From Pleodorina starrii (Eukaryota; Chlorophyta; Chlorophyceae; Chlamydomonadales; Volvocaceae), in contig BRXU01000005.1 of the NCBI GenBank assembly GCA_030267565.1, positions 5,174,001 to 5,238,000 on the forward strand: DNA of 64,000 bases, read 5' to 3'. The notes under the pieces are model-generated. The model had not been told where the DNA came from, did no database searches, and saw nothing but the letters and a program-made list of their open reading frames with translations. The position numbers were made by a program, and so were the translations under genes. Positions within the stretch are counted from its first letter, which is position 1. Each line of letters begins with the position of its first letter. Below, in pieces: positions 24,143-36,206 of this stretch.

Positions 24143-27100
24143 ATGGACGGTTCTGCTGGTGACAAGTTCTCTCGTAGTGAGTTCTCTTCCATATATGATA
24201 ACGAAGATATATGGGGCCGCATAGCAGACTTCTTGGACCGGCGTGACGTTCCCGCTTTCAGAGCATCATGTCAGCTTGGCCGCCGCGCAACCTCGGCGTC
24301 GCGCTCATGGCTACTGTTCGACACGACCAAGCGGCCTCACATAAACTGGGGCAACGTGGCCTGGCTCGAGCGATTCCTGAAGTCCTTCAACCAACTCCGG
24401 TAGGGCGTTGTGGGTGCTGTAGGTTGAAACTGCCTTTGCGCGTTCCACTGGCATGCGCCTTAGAACAAAGCTGCTCCACACAGGCCAAAAACATTCCCAC
24501 CCACAATTTGCCTTACAAGGGAGCCACTTGGGGCGTGTTGACATCCCCCGCCTCCCGTACGGATATTGACCCTGCTCCCTTTTTCATCCCAGGTCCATAC
24601 AGATACGAGATGGGCGGAACAATAGCACGGGCTTCCCTTCTATCCAGGATGCATGCCTTGAGGCGGCCAAGCGTGCCGGCGCCGAGCTGGACGGCTTCCA
24701 CACCAGCTCGCCGCACTGGGTGCACAGGACCATCTGGCGTCTGGCATCCCGACATCTCCGTTCCCTGGAGATGGCGTGCCCTTCCAAGTTCCGCATCAGC
24801 CTGTTCGGGGAGCAGCTCCTGCAGATCACGTCCGCCTTCCCGTTGCTGGAGGAGCTGTCCCTGCGCGGCTACCGCCTGGATACCAACCCCCGACAAGAGC
24901 GTGACGGCCAGGCAGCAGGAGGGGAAAGCGAGCACGACGACGGCGAGGAGGATGACGATGACTATGGCGAAGGCGAGGGTGAGGGCGATGACTATGATGT
25001 GGATGCGGATGCGGACACGGAGGAGGGTAACGAGGACGGCGACGGTGGGGAGGATGCCCAGCACGAGGCGGCTGAGGGCCCGCAGCAGCAGGCAGAGCAG
25101 CAGCTGCCTGCAAGGCAGCAGGCGGCGGTAGAGCATGCGCAGGTCGGGGAGGTTGTCAACGCAGGGCTGCCCGCGTCACCGCAGCCGGACCCGACCCCGC
25201 CGCAGACCGCAGCGGCACCGCAGGCTGCACCAGCAGCACCAGCAGCAGCGGCGGCGGCGCCGGGGCGACCTCCAGACGTGCAGCACGCAGGCTTTCACCC
25301 CGCGCTCCTCACCCCGATCCGTGCCACGCTGACCACTCTGAGGCTGCACTGCCAGGATTTCGCACTAGATATGGCCCGTGAGGATTGGGCGTTGGCGCTG
25401 GCGGATCTGACCCACCTTCGCACCCTGGACCTGGCCACCGGCATGGCCTGCCGGGCGGCGGTGCGGGCACACAACATGGGCATAGCCGTCCCCTGGACAC
25501 GCCGTGTGGCGGAGGCCTGGCTCGCCGGGCTGCAGCAGCTCACCCACCTGTCGGTGCGGCTGTCGCTGCGGTCCGACGACGGCAACCCGCTGCCGCTGCA
25601 GACGCACGGCCTGCCGCTGCCTGTGGGCGGCCACACCACGCACCTGGGCATGTTCATCGAAGACTTGGGCTATGAGCTAGGTGCCCTAGCAGAGCTTGCG
25701 GCCACGGGCCTGGATCTACTGGCTTCCACGCTGGCGACGGGCTGCTTGCCGCGTCTGGAGATTCTCGAGTTTTCGCTGGGTGCGCCGGACTGGCTCGGGG
25801 GCGGCTTCAGGCTGGGCGCACAGCTGGCCGAGAAGGCCGGCAGCCCGCTGGTGCGGCTGCGGGAGCTGCTCGCGATCGACCCAGCCACAGGCGGCGCCGC
25901 CGCTGCCAGGCTGCCGCGGCTGCGGCGCCTGGCGCTGCCCGTTGACACCGCAGCGATGCTGGCCGGGCTGCTGCCGGCGCTGGTGTCGCCGCCGCAGGGC
26001 GGAGATGCGCAGGGCGGCACCGCCGTGTCGACGACGCTGGTGCTGCGCGACGACTTGGCGTTCCCGGACCTTCTGGCCGCGGTGTCTGCCCTGCGGGGGA
26101 CGCCCGTGGCGCTGCTGGCAATAGGAACATACAGTAGGCTTCTGGAGGGCATGGATCATGAGGACTGGGTCCTGACGCTGGAGGAGCTGGGCCCCCATGC
26201 GGCGGCGCTGGCGCTCCCCGCCAATCCCAACAGAATCGATCTCCGGGACACGCTGCAGTGGCACATGGGGGAGTTGCGCGAGCTGGAGGTCGCTTACGAC
26301 AACCCTGACGCGCTGCCGCCCATGAGTTCGAGGGAGGAGTGGAACGTCCACCTGGACGAGCTGGGCTTGTTGGGGCGCGTGGGCTGCCTGACACGGCTGG
26401 GTCTGACGTTTAGCTACAGCGGTCCTTACTGGCTTCCCGAGAACTCCCGCTGGCACGAGGCAGCTGACGTGGACGCGCACCTTGCGGCGGTGGTCCGGGC
26501 CTGCCCGCAGCTCAAGGCGCTGGACATAACCATCATTGAGGACAAGGTGAGGGCTGCGGCAATGGTGGCCGGCTCTGTCTGTATGCTTGTATGTATGTGC
26601 GGGGGGAGGGGGCCGGGGGAGGGAAGGGTCGGCGGCTGTGCGGGCGGGGCAGGTTGTGTGGGGATGCCGGCTGAGAGTGTGGGGCAGCTGCTCTGACACT
26701 ACTCCAGAGCTTGTCCGGTCCGGTGTGCATGTGCCATCCTGAGCTCCTGGCCCCCAGGATGTGGCTAGGGATGAAGGAAGGGCCAAAGACTGCCTTGAAA
26801 CTCAAATGAAGAATGCGGTATACCAAGGCTGAGGCCACCCGGTGAAGACATCGTCGCCGAGCCGTGCCTGAGTTCGTACGTTCGTTAACACCCGCCTTCC
26901 TTGCACCCTGCTGGCGTTCCCCGCCGCCCTGCAGCTCTTCAGCGAGGACGAGGGCGAGCGCGCCCTGGTCAGCTGGCGCGGCGCCAAGGCCGCAGCCGCT
27001 GCCGGTGCCGACCTGGATCGCTGGCGGCTGGCGGGCTGCCCCAGTCCCGTGCCTCGTCTGCACTGCCTGGCGGACCTGCCCGCCCTGGAGCGCCTCTCCC

Positions 27101-27468
27101 TGGAGCTTGACGTCGTGACCACCCAGGGCCTGTCGGGGCTGGTGGAGGACGAGGTGCGGATGCTGCTGGAGACGGTGGAGAAGCGGCGGAGCTGGCGGCG
27201 GCAGCAGCGAAGGGCTGAGGCGGCGGCGGCGGGACAGGAGAGGAATGAGCAGGCAGCAGCAGCGCCGGAGCCGCCCCTGCGCGTTTGGTGCCCGCAGCTC
27301 AGCCGTGACGCCGCGCGGCGACTGAGCCGTCTGGCGGCGCAGCTGGCGGGACGGGAAACGGCAGCCGCGGCACCTGGTGGCGGGTGGGATGGAGAGACCT
27401 GGCTGGTGGACTGCACACACCGGGGCATTGCGGAGGGCGGCGGCGGCCGGTATACTGAACGCGTTTGA
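24143..27468 (+). CDS. F-box/leucine-rich-repeat protein with acidic insert
   Basis: Three exons give 914 residues: 24143-24399, 24593-26546, 26935-27468; phases close. The ATG at 24143 is the first in frame. Residues about 15-55 (DIWGRIADFLDRRDVPAFRA, then a conserved-looking CQLGRRATSASRSW) fit an F-box better than the two upstream paralogues do. A strongly acidic Asp/Glu/Gly region, then a Gln/Ala/Pro-rich linker, spans about residues 145-265. LRR-like segments follow: LRTLDLATG, LTHLSVRLSL, LPRLEILEFSLG, LPRLRRLALPVD and, in the last exon, LPALERLSLELD. The C-terminus is Ala/Arg-rich. It is probably a substrate adaptor of an SCF-type ubiquitin ligase, by inference. It belongs to the same local family as the genes at 12339 and 18229 but lies outside the recent duplication. 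Confidence 0.8.
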
Positions 27469-30400
27469 TGATCTGGGTCCTATGCTAACAAGCTGGGCAG
27501 CACGGTTCAGGCCAGACGGGCCCATCGCCTAGGCAATGGCAAGGGATGGCAGTGACACAGCTGCCCGTTAATGTGCCGTCGGGGGGTCATGGGTTTGAGG
27601 CCGCCGTGCACGTGGCATGATAGATGGCGCTCGTGAACATGGCTCTCATGCATGGCAGGGCATTGGCATTGGCATCGAGGCAGGAGGACATGCTTGCTTA
27701 TTAGTTGCGTTCGTCACATGCTGTACTGCATTGTAGACAGCGGGTGCCCTCATCCAGCTTGTTATTGGTATGTTGCGCCGCTATGGTGACTGCTAGCTGC
27801 TTGCGGTAGTTACAGACCTTTCGTAGGGCCGACCATCGCTGCATTTTTTCAGCGGACCCGTTGTGTGGCCGCGTTGTGTTAGAGTGACTTCCCGTGAAGC
27901 GCTGTTTTTCTCTGCGTTGTTCGTGCTGCTGTGCGTGTGGACGCCGCCGGTATTGAGTCTCGCGTGCGTCGCGGGTTTGAGGGCCGAGAGAGCCCTCTCT
28001 GTGTGATGTGTTTGGCGTGTTGGTGCGAGCCAAGCAGCTTTCTCTGGCGTTCCAGCTGGGGTGGGAGTCTGCGCGAGGCTCACCCAACGAGCTGTTTTCG
28101 TCACACGTTATTGACACAACGTGTCATTTTCGTTAGTTGCGCTGTTTTCGCCATTTTTAGGCGTTCTGGTTAGTTACGGTTAGTTGGGTGGTTAGAACGC
28201 CGGAACTGGAGCGCGCGGCCGACCCAGGGCGCTTTCAGTCCGTGTTGATCAGCGTTATTATAATCATTATGTTATATTATGTGCATTTTGCCGTGCGGTA
28301 TCGGGTAACTACGGCTGCTTGTCGGAGGAGTTCGTATGCAGATGCCGAGATGCGGTTACAGAGGGTACTCACGGGGGTCGATTTCGGGTAATCGTTACAC
28401 GTGCCGTGTCACGGCGACGAGTAACTGAAAAACAATTTTGCGTAACCGTTTGATATTAACGAGTATCCGTTTCCGGGGCATTGAGAATCGGATACCTGGG
28501 GGAGGGTAACCCTAAACTCGGTCGGAAGAATCGTGGACTCGGTCGCGGGTAACCGTTGAACGCCAAGAGCTACCTGTTACAAAACAAGAAGAAATTTATC
28601 TTCACATTGATTTATTGATTAAACACGGCCCCGGGAGATATCATGCCCCCCTGTGAGGCGCCATATCATGCCACCCTGATCCGTGGACCGATGCGGTCGG
28701 GCAGTCGTCCAGCACGGTGGGAGGTCTGCAAGCACACGCCCGCACGGCCCCCAATGCCCGGGTCCCCCCCCCCGCCGTTGAACTGTTCAGCACTACTGCC
28801 TGCTTGGCTGGGGGCAGAGCAAGCCGTCCGCCTCCTTCCGCCCCCAGACAGACACCGCTGGTTCCGTAATAGGCTGCGCTTGTTCATTGGTTGCCGCGGC
28901 GTTCGTGGTTCGGACCGCGCAGATGGCAACAGGACGGACGCTATCTCGCGCTAGCTCACGCACTGCCCTTGCCCGGAGTTGCGGTAAACGGTGTGGTAAA
29001 CAGCGGGCGGGCGTCAGGATGATGTTGAGAACGAAACATTCCTCCTTCGTGTTACTGATGACGCCGCTGCTCGCCCACCCGCCTCCCTCGCCCACCCGCC
29101 TCCCTCGCCTGTCGCCCACCCGCCTCTCTCGCCTCTCGCCCACCCGCCTCTCTCGCCTCTCTCGCCCACCCGCCTCTCTCGCCTCTCGCCCACCCACCTC
29201 CCTCGCCTCTCTCGCCCACCCGCCTCTCGCTCGCTCTCACTCTCACCGGTCGCCACGCCGATCAGTAAGAGAAATACGCAATCGAGCAGCCAGAACCCAA
29301 AACCCCGTCCGGTAGAGCACACGCACCCGCGCGGCCACGGCGGCCTCCCCTCCCCCGCCCCAAACAGTCCTCCCCCATTAATTCCCAACACCCCTATACA
29401 CCCCCACAGCCCCCCTCCAACTAACACCCGCTCCGGCTCCACAGCTGCATGCTGTCCATCCGCCCGCAGTACGCCGAAACCACACCCTCCGCCTAATCAA
29501 CCCAACGCAATCGGTCGCAGCGGGCTCCGGGACGGACTTCCTCCGCATGTACGGTGGCCAAATGTAGATAGCCACGCAAAGTCGACAGCGCTCCCAAAAG
29601 AACGACATTGGTTCGTTAGTTAGCGCAGAGTCATCACGGCCGATTATAAACCAGCGGCTGTCACACTCTTGTTACGGTAACACAAATTAACGCATCACCA
29701 CACACAAGCAATAACCACACACAAGCAATAATCCGCCGGTACACCTCGGAGTGCTATCTATGTAATCACGTCACCCGTGGATAAAACTCAGCAGTACAAA
29801 CCAAACCCGTACAAAGGCGGGGCGGCACGCTTGGAACTCTACACAAGCAAGGTCACACGATGTGCATGATCGTAGGGATCGGGGCTCGTAGCGTACACGG
29901 GTTTGCACCTTGCAGAGGGGACGGCACACCAGGCGAGCCCTGGCGGGCGCGCTCAAGCAAAGCGCTCGCCAGCGGAAGACGACCGGAGAATGACAGGAGA
30001 AGCGACCGCCGCGAACGAAACGAACGAGATTCGTTTGTTGGAGTGCGATACCTGGAAAGACACACGCACACCTTGGCAGGCGATTGATCGACGATCCAAA
30101 TGGCTGGGAGGTTGCGAGGGCTGATACATGATACGGTCCATTTGGAGGGATGATTCCACACCGGGGCACTGGGCGGCAGGGGGCGGGGCACTGGAAGCAC
30201 ACATCGCACAACACCACGACACATACAGGACTGCCCGGCCCGGACCCTTTTGCCCCCCACTGCTGATACTGCAGCCTGCGACCCACGGCGACCCACAGCG
30301 ACCCACGGCGACCCACGGCGGGCGCGTTCACTCACTCGCTCTCCCTCTCCTTCAGGGGTGCGTTGCACGTATTTGCCACGTGCAACTGCCTATTTAACGG

Positions 30401-30476
30401 CAAACGGTCAACCATAAAACGGTGTACCACAAACAAGCAGGCCGAAGTAAGGGCAGCGAGTGGGGGATCCCGCTCC
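27469..30476. other. Three kilobases without a recognisable gene
   Basis: Short frames on both strands show no domain and no consistent splice pattern. The stretch contains a CGCCCACCCGCCTC-type minisatellite (29068-29240), a doubled ACCACACACAAGCAATA motif near 29698-29731, and a 10-11-bp GACCCACGGC repeat near 30278-30320. The right end should hold the 3' untranslated region of the minus-strand SET gene. Confidence 0.5.
29068..29240. repeat. CT/C-rich minisatellite
   Basis: Imperfect tandem copies of a 14-24-bp unit built from CTCGCCCACCCGCCTC. The unit gives repetitive Gly/Arg/Glu frames on the minus strand that should not be read as protein. Confidence 0.85.
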
Positions 30477-32421
30477 TCACGGCAGCTCCAGATGCTCCCT
30501 GCCGTACCAGTACGACCTGCCGTAGTCGTACAACAGCTCCTCGCCGACCTCGATGTCGCGCGTCGCGAAGAAGCTGACCCGCCCCTCGCGGCGGCGGTAG
30601 TACCGCCCCACGTTGGCGCGTGTACTGCTGTGGTTCATGTGTACGGCATGGAAGCTGGCGGTGTACGGCGCGAGGTGTGCCGCGTCGAGTACGAACTCGT
30701 CATCGATTGCCATGGCGTAGTCACCCTGCGATGAACGACATGTCACCACAGCATTTAGAACATTAGAAGATGCACACTTTCTGACCAACTGGCCACGTTC
30801 TGGGTTGTGGACGCAGAAGGGTCTTACTTGATCTTACTTTCAGTTTGCCAAATTCAACACGAGTCGGCTGCCCAACCCGACGTGCGTTTCAACGGTTCCA
30901 GGAAGGCACCAACGAAACGGACATGCATGGCAGATGCGCTGGCGCGGCGCGCCTCGCACACGCCCCACCGCCTAAAACCCATTACGTAATGGCATGGCAG
31001 CACGCAGCAGACAGTACGGCACACGTCCTGCAGCGACCGTGGCGCCACGGCAGCGCCATCCAAGCACGCAAGCCAGCACAGCCAATCCGCCCCCACCCAG
31101 CCCCGCCCCCACCTACGCGGAGCGCGCACCCCCCCCCAGCCCAGGGCGCAATGCCTTCCCGGCTCTCCCCCGGCCCCCTCCGGCCACCCAACAGCCGCCC
31201 AACTGCCACCTCCACCAACCACCTCGACCCACACAAACCCACCCACTCAGTCCCAGCAAACCCCCAGCCCCACGCGCCACCTTCCCTCCCCTCCCCGTCC
31301 CCTCCCCGTCCTCTCCCACTCGCCTCTTCCATCAATGTAAAACTCTAAAACCCTAAAACCCACCCCAACGCACCACGCTGTCCGGGTACCGCTCCAGGAA
31401 GGCCGCCCGGTCCAACCGATCGCCGCTGTAGTCAGCGATGTGGGTGCCGGCCGGGATGCGGGCGGACGCGAAGGCGCCATTGCCGCGCACATCGCCGGTG
31501 GGGCGGACCTCCACGGCACCCGGCGCCAGCGGCGGGCCGGAGGAGGGCACGCCGGCGCACACGTACAGCCTGCCCCTGCGTTTGGTCAGGCAGGGCGCCA
31601 ACCGCACGGCGGCGGCAGCGGCAGCGGGGACTGCGTGGGGGTGTGACAGCGAGGGCTTGCGCGTGCGAATCCGGCGACCCGGGGGTTGGCTTGCGTGGCC
31701 GTGTGCGGAAACGGGTCTTTGCCGCAAGCGCACAAGGCGAGAGCTGGCGCACACCGAGTAGGCCTGCCATACGAGAGGTTGTTTGGTTCGTGGTGCGGAG
31801 CCCTGGGAAGTTGGCAACACAGCGAGCGGCGGCCACGTTGCGTGGTTGGCTGTGTGTCCGTTTGCGTACCTACCTGTGGACCTCCAGGTGGAAAAAGTCC
31901 CCCATGACGGCCTTTGTGACCAGCAACCCAGCCGGGACGCCCACGAGCAGAAAGCCCAAGGCTGCTGAAAGGGGCCCCGCGACCGTCTCCAAGGGCGGCA
32001 GCGTCGCTTGTCCAGAGAACCACGTGTAGGAGAGCCCCCCCACGGCTGCAAGCGCTCCCGCGAAGGCCGCTAGCCGACGCGGGTCGCGCGTCGGAAGGCG
32101 CTCGGGCGTTTGCGTCGCTGTTGATGATGCATGCCGAACGGACGCAGACGCCGAGGCACCTAGTTGGTCAGGGCGTGCCGTGCCAGATGCAGATAATACA
32201 TCGGATTCAACTGTTGACTTCTTTTGCAACGTCGTTGTGCTGGTGTCAAGTGTGGGTGGCGCGGCTGCGATGTGGAGACCCTGGCTATGTCGCCCGACGC
32301 TATTGCCACATCTGTTGGGGCAAAATGAAGCCCGCTTAATTGAAATATGCATGTTTGTGTCGCTTAGCGAGGTCCCAGCGCCGGTGGGACGACCCCGACC
32401 ACGCATGGTTCGCGTCGCCAT
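30477..32421 (-). CDS. SET-domain protein with N-terminal presequence and two predicted membrane segments
   Basis: Three exons give 332 residues: 32421-31874, 31575-31374, 30725-30477; phases close. Residues 1-115 are basic and Ser/Thr-rich and could be a targeting sequence. Two hydrophobic stretches lie at about 117-135 and 148-172. A SET domain follows: GNGAFASARIPAG and DYSGD in its N-terminal part, NHS at 281-283 and GEELLYDYG at 311-319. These are the family's cofactor and active-site blocks, so it is probably a lysine methyltransferase. The protein ends soon after the SET domain with no post-SET cysteine cluster. The target could be a histone or a non-histone membrane or organelle protein. 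The N-terminal exon has no family support of its own, so the membrane part is less certain than the SET part. Confidence 0.82.
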
Positions 32422-33532
32422 CGGCCTGGCCGCGAGACCAAGAAATAATAACTTCGCTAGCTTAACACCTACTTTATTGTGTTAAAATGTCTTCGGGCCT
32501 GGTAACGTGCGTTTACAGACAGTCGTCGCTTAAAGCTCGTCGCTAACTGCCAACCAACTGCTAACCGACTTGGCACGTCGGCAGCAGCAGACAAGCACCG
32601 GACGCTTAGTAGCTTCACCGTAGAGGCCATCTTACGGTGAGACTAGTCCAAGATGGTCGCATCGTAGGCTACCAGTGCTTGCGGGCGGTCTGAATTCGGT
32701 TGACGATCTGTTGTGGCGCACGTACAAGGCACTTGCATGCTGCCGGTTTCTCTGCCTGCGACTCGTGCTTCCAAAAGCTGACACGCGATCATAAGTATGA
32801 CGAACTGCAAACATCCGCACGCGCAGCAGATTCGGCCACCTGCACAACACGGCACACAATGGGACTACGGTAACCACAAACTACGGCTGGCCCGCTGACG
32901 GCACCCTTCCGAGGGTTCGGAGGCAAATGTTAACGACGACAGCAATAGTAATAATAACATCAAACATCTCCAGATCATCGACAGGGGCATTGGTATCTAC
33001 TTTCTCGGCGCCGGAAAAGGGCGCGAGGCCCCGCACCGTCATTACGTGACACCTGCTGTCTGGGGCGCTGTTTAGTGCTGTGGCACGCAACATGAGAAGT
33101 ACGGAATCAGTGCCGTCGCCGCCGCCGCTGCTAGGGCTGAAGCTGGAGTGCAGGGTCGGGTAGGTGCGATGCGGTACAGCCTGCGCCAGCGCGGTCTTAC
33201 CGTATCATATCACAATGAAAATACCGCCCTATACCACGACGATTATCAGTGTCGGCGGTGAGGCGCACGGCAGCCCAACGAGTCCGGGCACGCGGGTCGG
33301 AAGGAGAAGCCGGCGGGTGCGAGGTGGCGGTAACGCGTTGCCGTTGGCGTAGAGACGGCAGCGGTGCTGCTCGAGAGCGGCTGCGGTTGCGGGTAGGTGA
33401 GGATGTGGAGTCCTGTGACATGCCCAATCACGCCCCCAAAGCTTTACAAAAGCCGTGTCTCTGGGTGGTGTTGAGAAACACCGGATTAAAAGGAGGGAAG
33501 CGGACGTTCTTCCTGGTGGCCATCCGAGACGC
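32422..33532. other. Region between the SET and histone H4 genes
   Basis: Holds the promoter of the minus-strand SET gene on the left and the 3' untranslated region of histone H4 on the right. No additional gene was recognised. Confidence 0.5.
33444..33448 (-). promoter_or_regulatory. Candidate TGTAA polyadenylation signal of histone H4
   Basis: TGTAA lies on the minus strand about 85 bases after the H4 stop, inside a small palindrome GCTTT-TGT-AAAGC. The usual replication-type histone stem-loop was not found in the 3' flank. Confidence 0.5.
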
Positions 33533-33964
<432 letters not shown>

Positions 33965-34104
33965 TCAGCTTTTCGCGTTGGCTCGGTCGGGTCGCCCGCG
34001 CATGACGGTCACCGTACAACCAGCGCGCAAATGTGAAATTTGTGAATTGCCCGGCAATTAAGCCTTCCTCGTAATTATGCTCTGTTAGCCTGCCTTGACT
34101 CATT

Positions 34105-34142
34105 GGAATCACCCTGTAATTTTGGAATCACCCTGTAATTTT
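34105..34142. repeat. Perfect 19-bp tandem doublet
   Basis: Two exact copies of GGAATCACCCTGTAATTTT. Each contains TGTAA on the plus strand, but no plus-strand gene ends here. Confidence 0.9.
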
Positions 34143-34528
34143 GGGTGGCTTGAGAGCTGCTCGAGCCTGGTCGACTGCAGTGCGCTGCCCGCTAGCCCGC
34201 CGGCTCCTCTCTTCTAAGTGTCGGAACAATAATAATAACAACAACAATAGCAATAGCATAAAGCGGTTCTGCATCCTGCACAATAACAAACCCTTGGGCG
34301 AATCGTACAATTCGGTCGACCCGGAAGAGGCTTCCGCAAAACTTGCGAGCTTGCAACATCATCACGCCCCATCCGTAATTTTTACGCATTTTTTGAATGA
34401 TCAAATTGACTTTGTAACGTAGACCGTCTCACGTTTTGACAATTGACATTAGCCCGTTGAACCCCGCCCGCTGTTCGAGTCAAACTTTATACATGTGCAT
34501 GCATCTTGCTTTCTGATAACAACACAAG

Positions 34529-36206
34529 ATGTTGTTAGTATCATTAACCTTCATTTTTCTCTGTGTCAGTTCTCTACAATGGGCGTGCAAAGCAGACGCG
34601 TTATTTGGGTCAGACGTGACCACGGAAAGCGTAAAGGTATCGCAGCTGACACCACGCAACCTCCCATCAGATGCGTGGAAGCCTGTGATCCTTACGACGT
34701 GCTTTGACGGCTTGCACCCGGAGTCGGGTCCATGTCGGCGAATACCCAACCTCGTATACGCCGAGGAGCTCCTGTACCAGGATTTTCGTATTCGGCTCCC
34801 TCGGTTCGTCCATGAAGACCACAAGCGCATATATTTGAAGGTGCTACACCATTATCGACGCACGTGGCTGCGTAGTCGCATCATCGACGACCACGGCTAC
34901 TTTCTCAACCAAAGAGGTCAAAATCTCATCTATGAGAATGTAACATACGACGGCAGGCCTTATCCCGGCATATGGACTGGCGACGCGTGTATGGCGTACG
35001 GCGCGGATCAGCACGTCACCGCCTTCCCGCCCTGGCACGGCAACAACGACACGGCGCCTGCTGCCGTATTTGTGGCCTCACCCGATGATTACTCCTTCCA
35101 GCACTTCTTGGATCGGGTCGCCGTAATGCTGGCGCAGACCCGGCACCTCACAACGACGGTTGGGGGAGGCTGGAAGTATATCAGCTCACAAATCCCGCAA
35201 TTGCCATCGGTCCAGCAGCTTTGGAAGGCCCTAATCCCTGGCTTCAGCTCGTCCTCTTTGCTGCCTTCGACATCGCGCTCCTATTTGGATACGCGGCTCC
35301 TCCTCTACCCCTGCCAGGCGCCGCTCATACATCCGTACCACCACCAGCTGGCTTCGGAGCTCATCCAGCAGGCCGCCGGGTTCGACCCGCGGGTCACTGA
35401 GCCCATCGCGTCGCGCCCCGTGGTGCTGTTCCTGGCGCGCTCTGGCTCGCGGAATTGGGTCAACCAGGAGGAGTGCAGGTGAGGTTGGCGTCGATCGCGC
35501 GGCGATGTTGATGCAGTACACCTTTCACCGTTTCACGGAAGAAGTTGCCTGTCACTAGCGCGTCTTCTATTATCGTACTGGTAGGACCGAAGGGCCGCCT
35601 TGGCCCGCTAGCGGCTGGCATCTTCATTTTACCTTCTGAGTCAAGCTGTTGGTACGTGTGGTGACTCAACAGGAGAGGGCCTTCTGAGTTATCACGAAGC
35701 GTGTTGATCTCCTCCTATGCCTGCCGTAACTCTCAACCCGAAAGTGTTCCCTCGGCAACCGCAGGCGGGGCATCGAGCAGCTGGTTTCGGAGCGGGGCCG
35801 CGGCGAGGAGGTGCTGGTTTTCAAAGCGGAGGCCTATCCCACTGTGAAGGACGTTGTGGCCCTGGGTCGGCGCATCAAGCTGATGGTGGGGGTGCACGGG
35901 GGCTCCTTTTACAACCTGGTCTTCATGCAGCCCGGAACCGGGCTGGTGGAGGTGTGCCCAGTCGCGGCTGATGAGAGGTCGTCTCGCTGCGGCGCCATGT
36001 TTTGGGAGATGGGGAGCGTGCGCAACATGCACTACTGGAGCGTCGTGGCCACGAACACCACGTCGGATTGGCAGATCCGGAGCCTGGATTGCGGCCTTGT
36101 CGTACGTGCCGTACAAGATGCGCTAGAGAACCTGGAGCGCCTGCCCAGCCCCCTGGAGTCGTTCCACCAGGGGAGCAAGTTCCGGAGGAGGGAGCGGCGG
36201 AGATGA
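34529..36206 (+). CDS. GT61-family glycosyltransferase (DUF563), copy 1
   Basis: Two exons, 34529-35478 and 35765-36206, give 463 residues. A hydrophobic N-terminal signal or anchor segment (residues 2-20) points to the secretory pathway. GT61 features are the PDDYSFQHFLDR segment in the middle and the C-terminal GVHGGSFYNLVFMQPGTG with LVEV, the equivalent of the GAHGAGLTN block of plant and animal members. N-glycosylation sites (NVT, NDT) fit a luminal enzyme. Family members transfer xylose, arabinose or GlcNAc onto N-glycans, polysaccharides or EGF-type proteins; the substrate here cannot be told. The single intron position is shared with the paralogue at 38401. Some patches are almost identical to that paralogue at DNA level while others are diverged. 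Confidence 0.9.

Noticed and set aside
28793..29246. Gly/Arg/Glu-repeat proteins on the minus strand
   Set aside because: They are translations of the CGCCCACCCGCCTC-type minisatellite.
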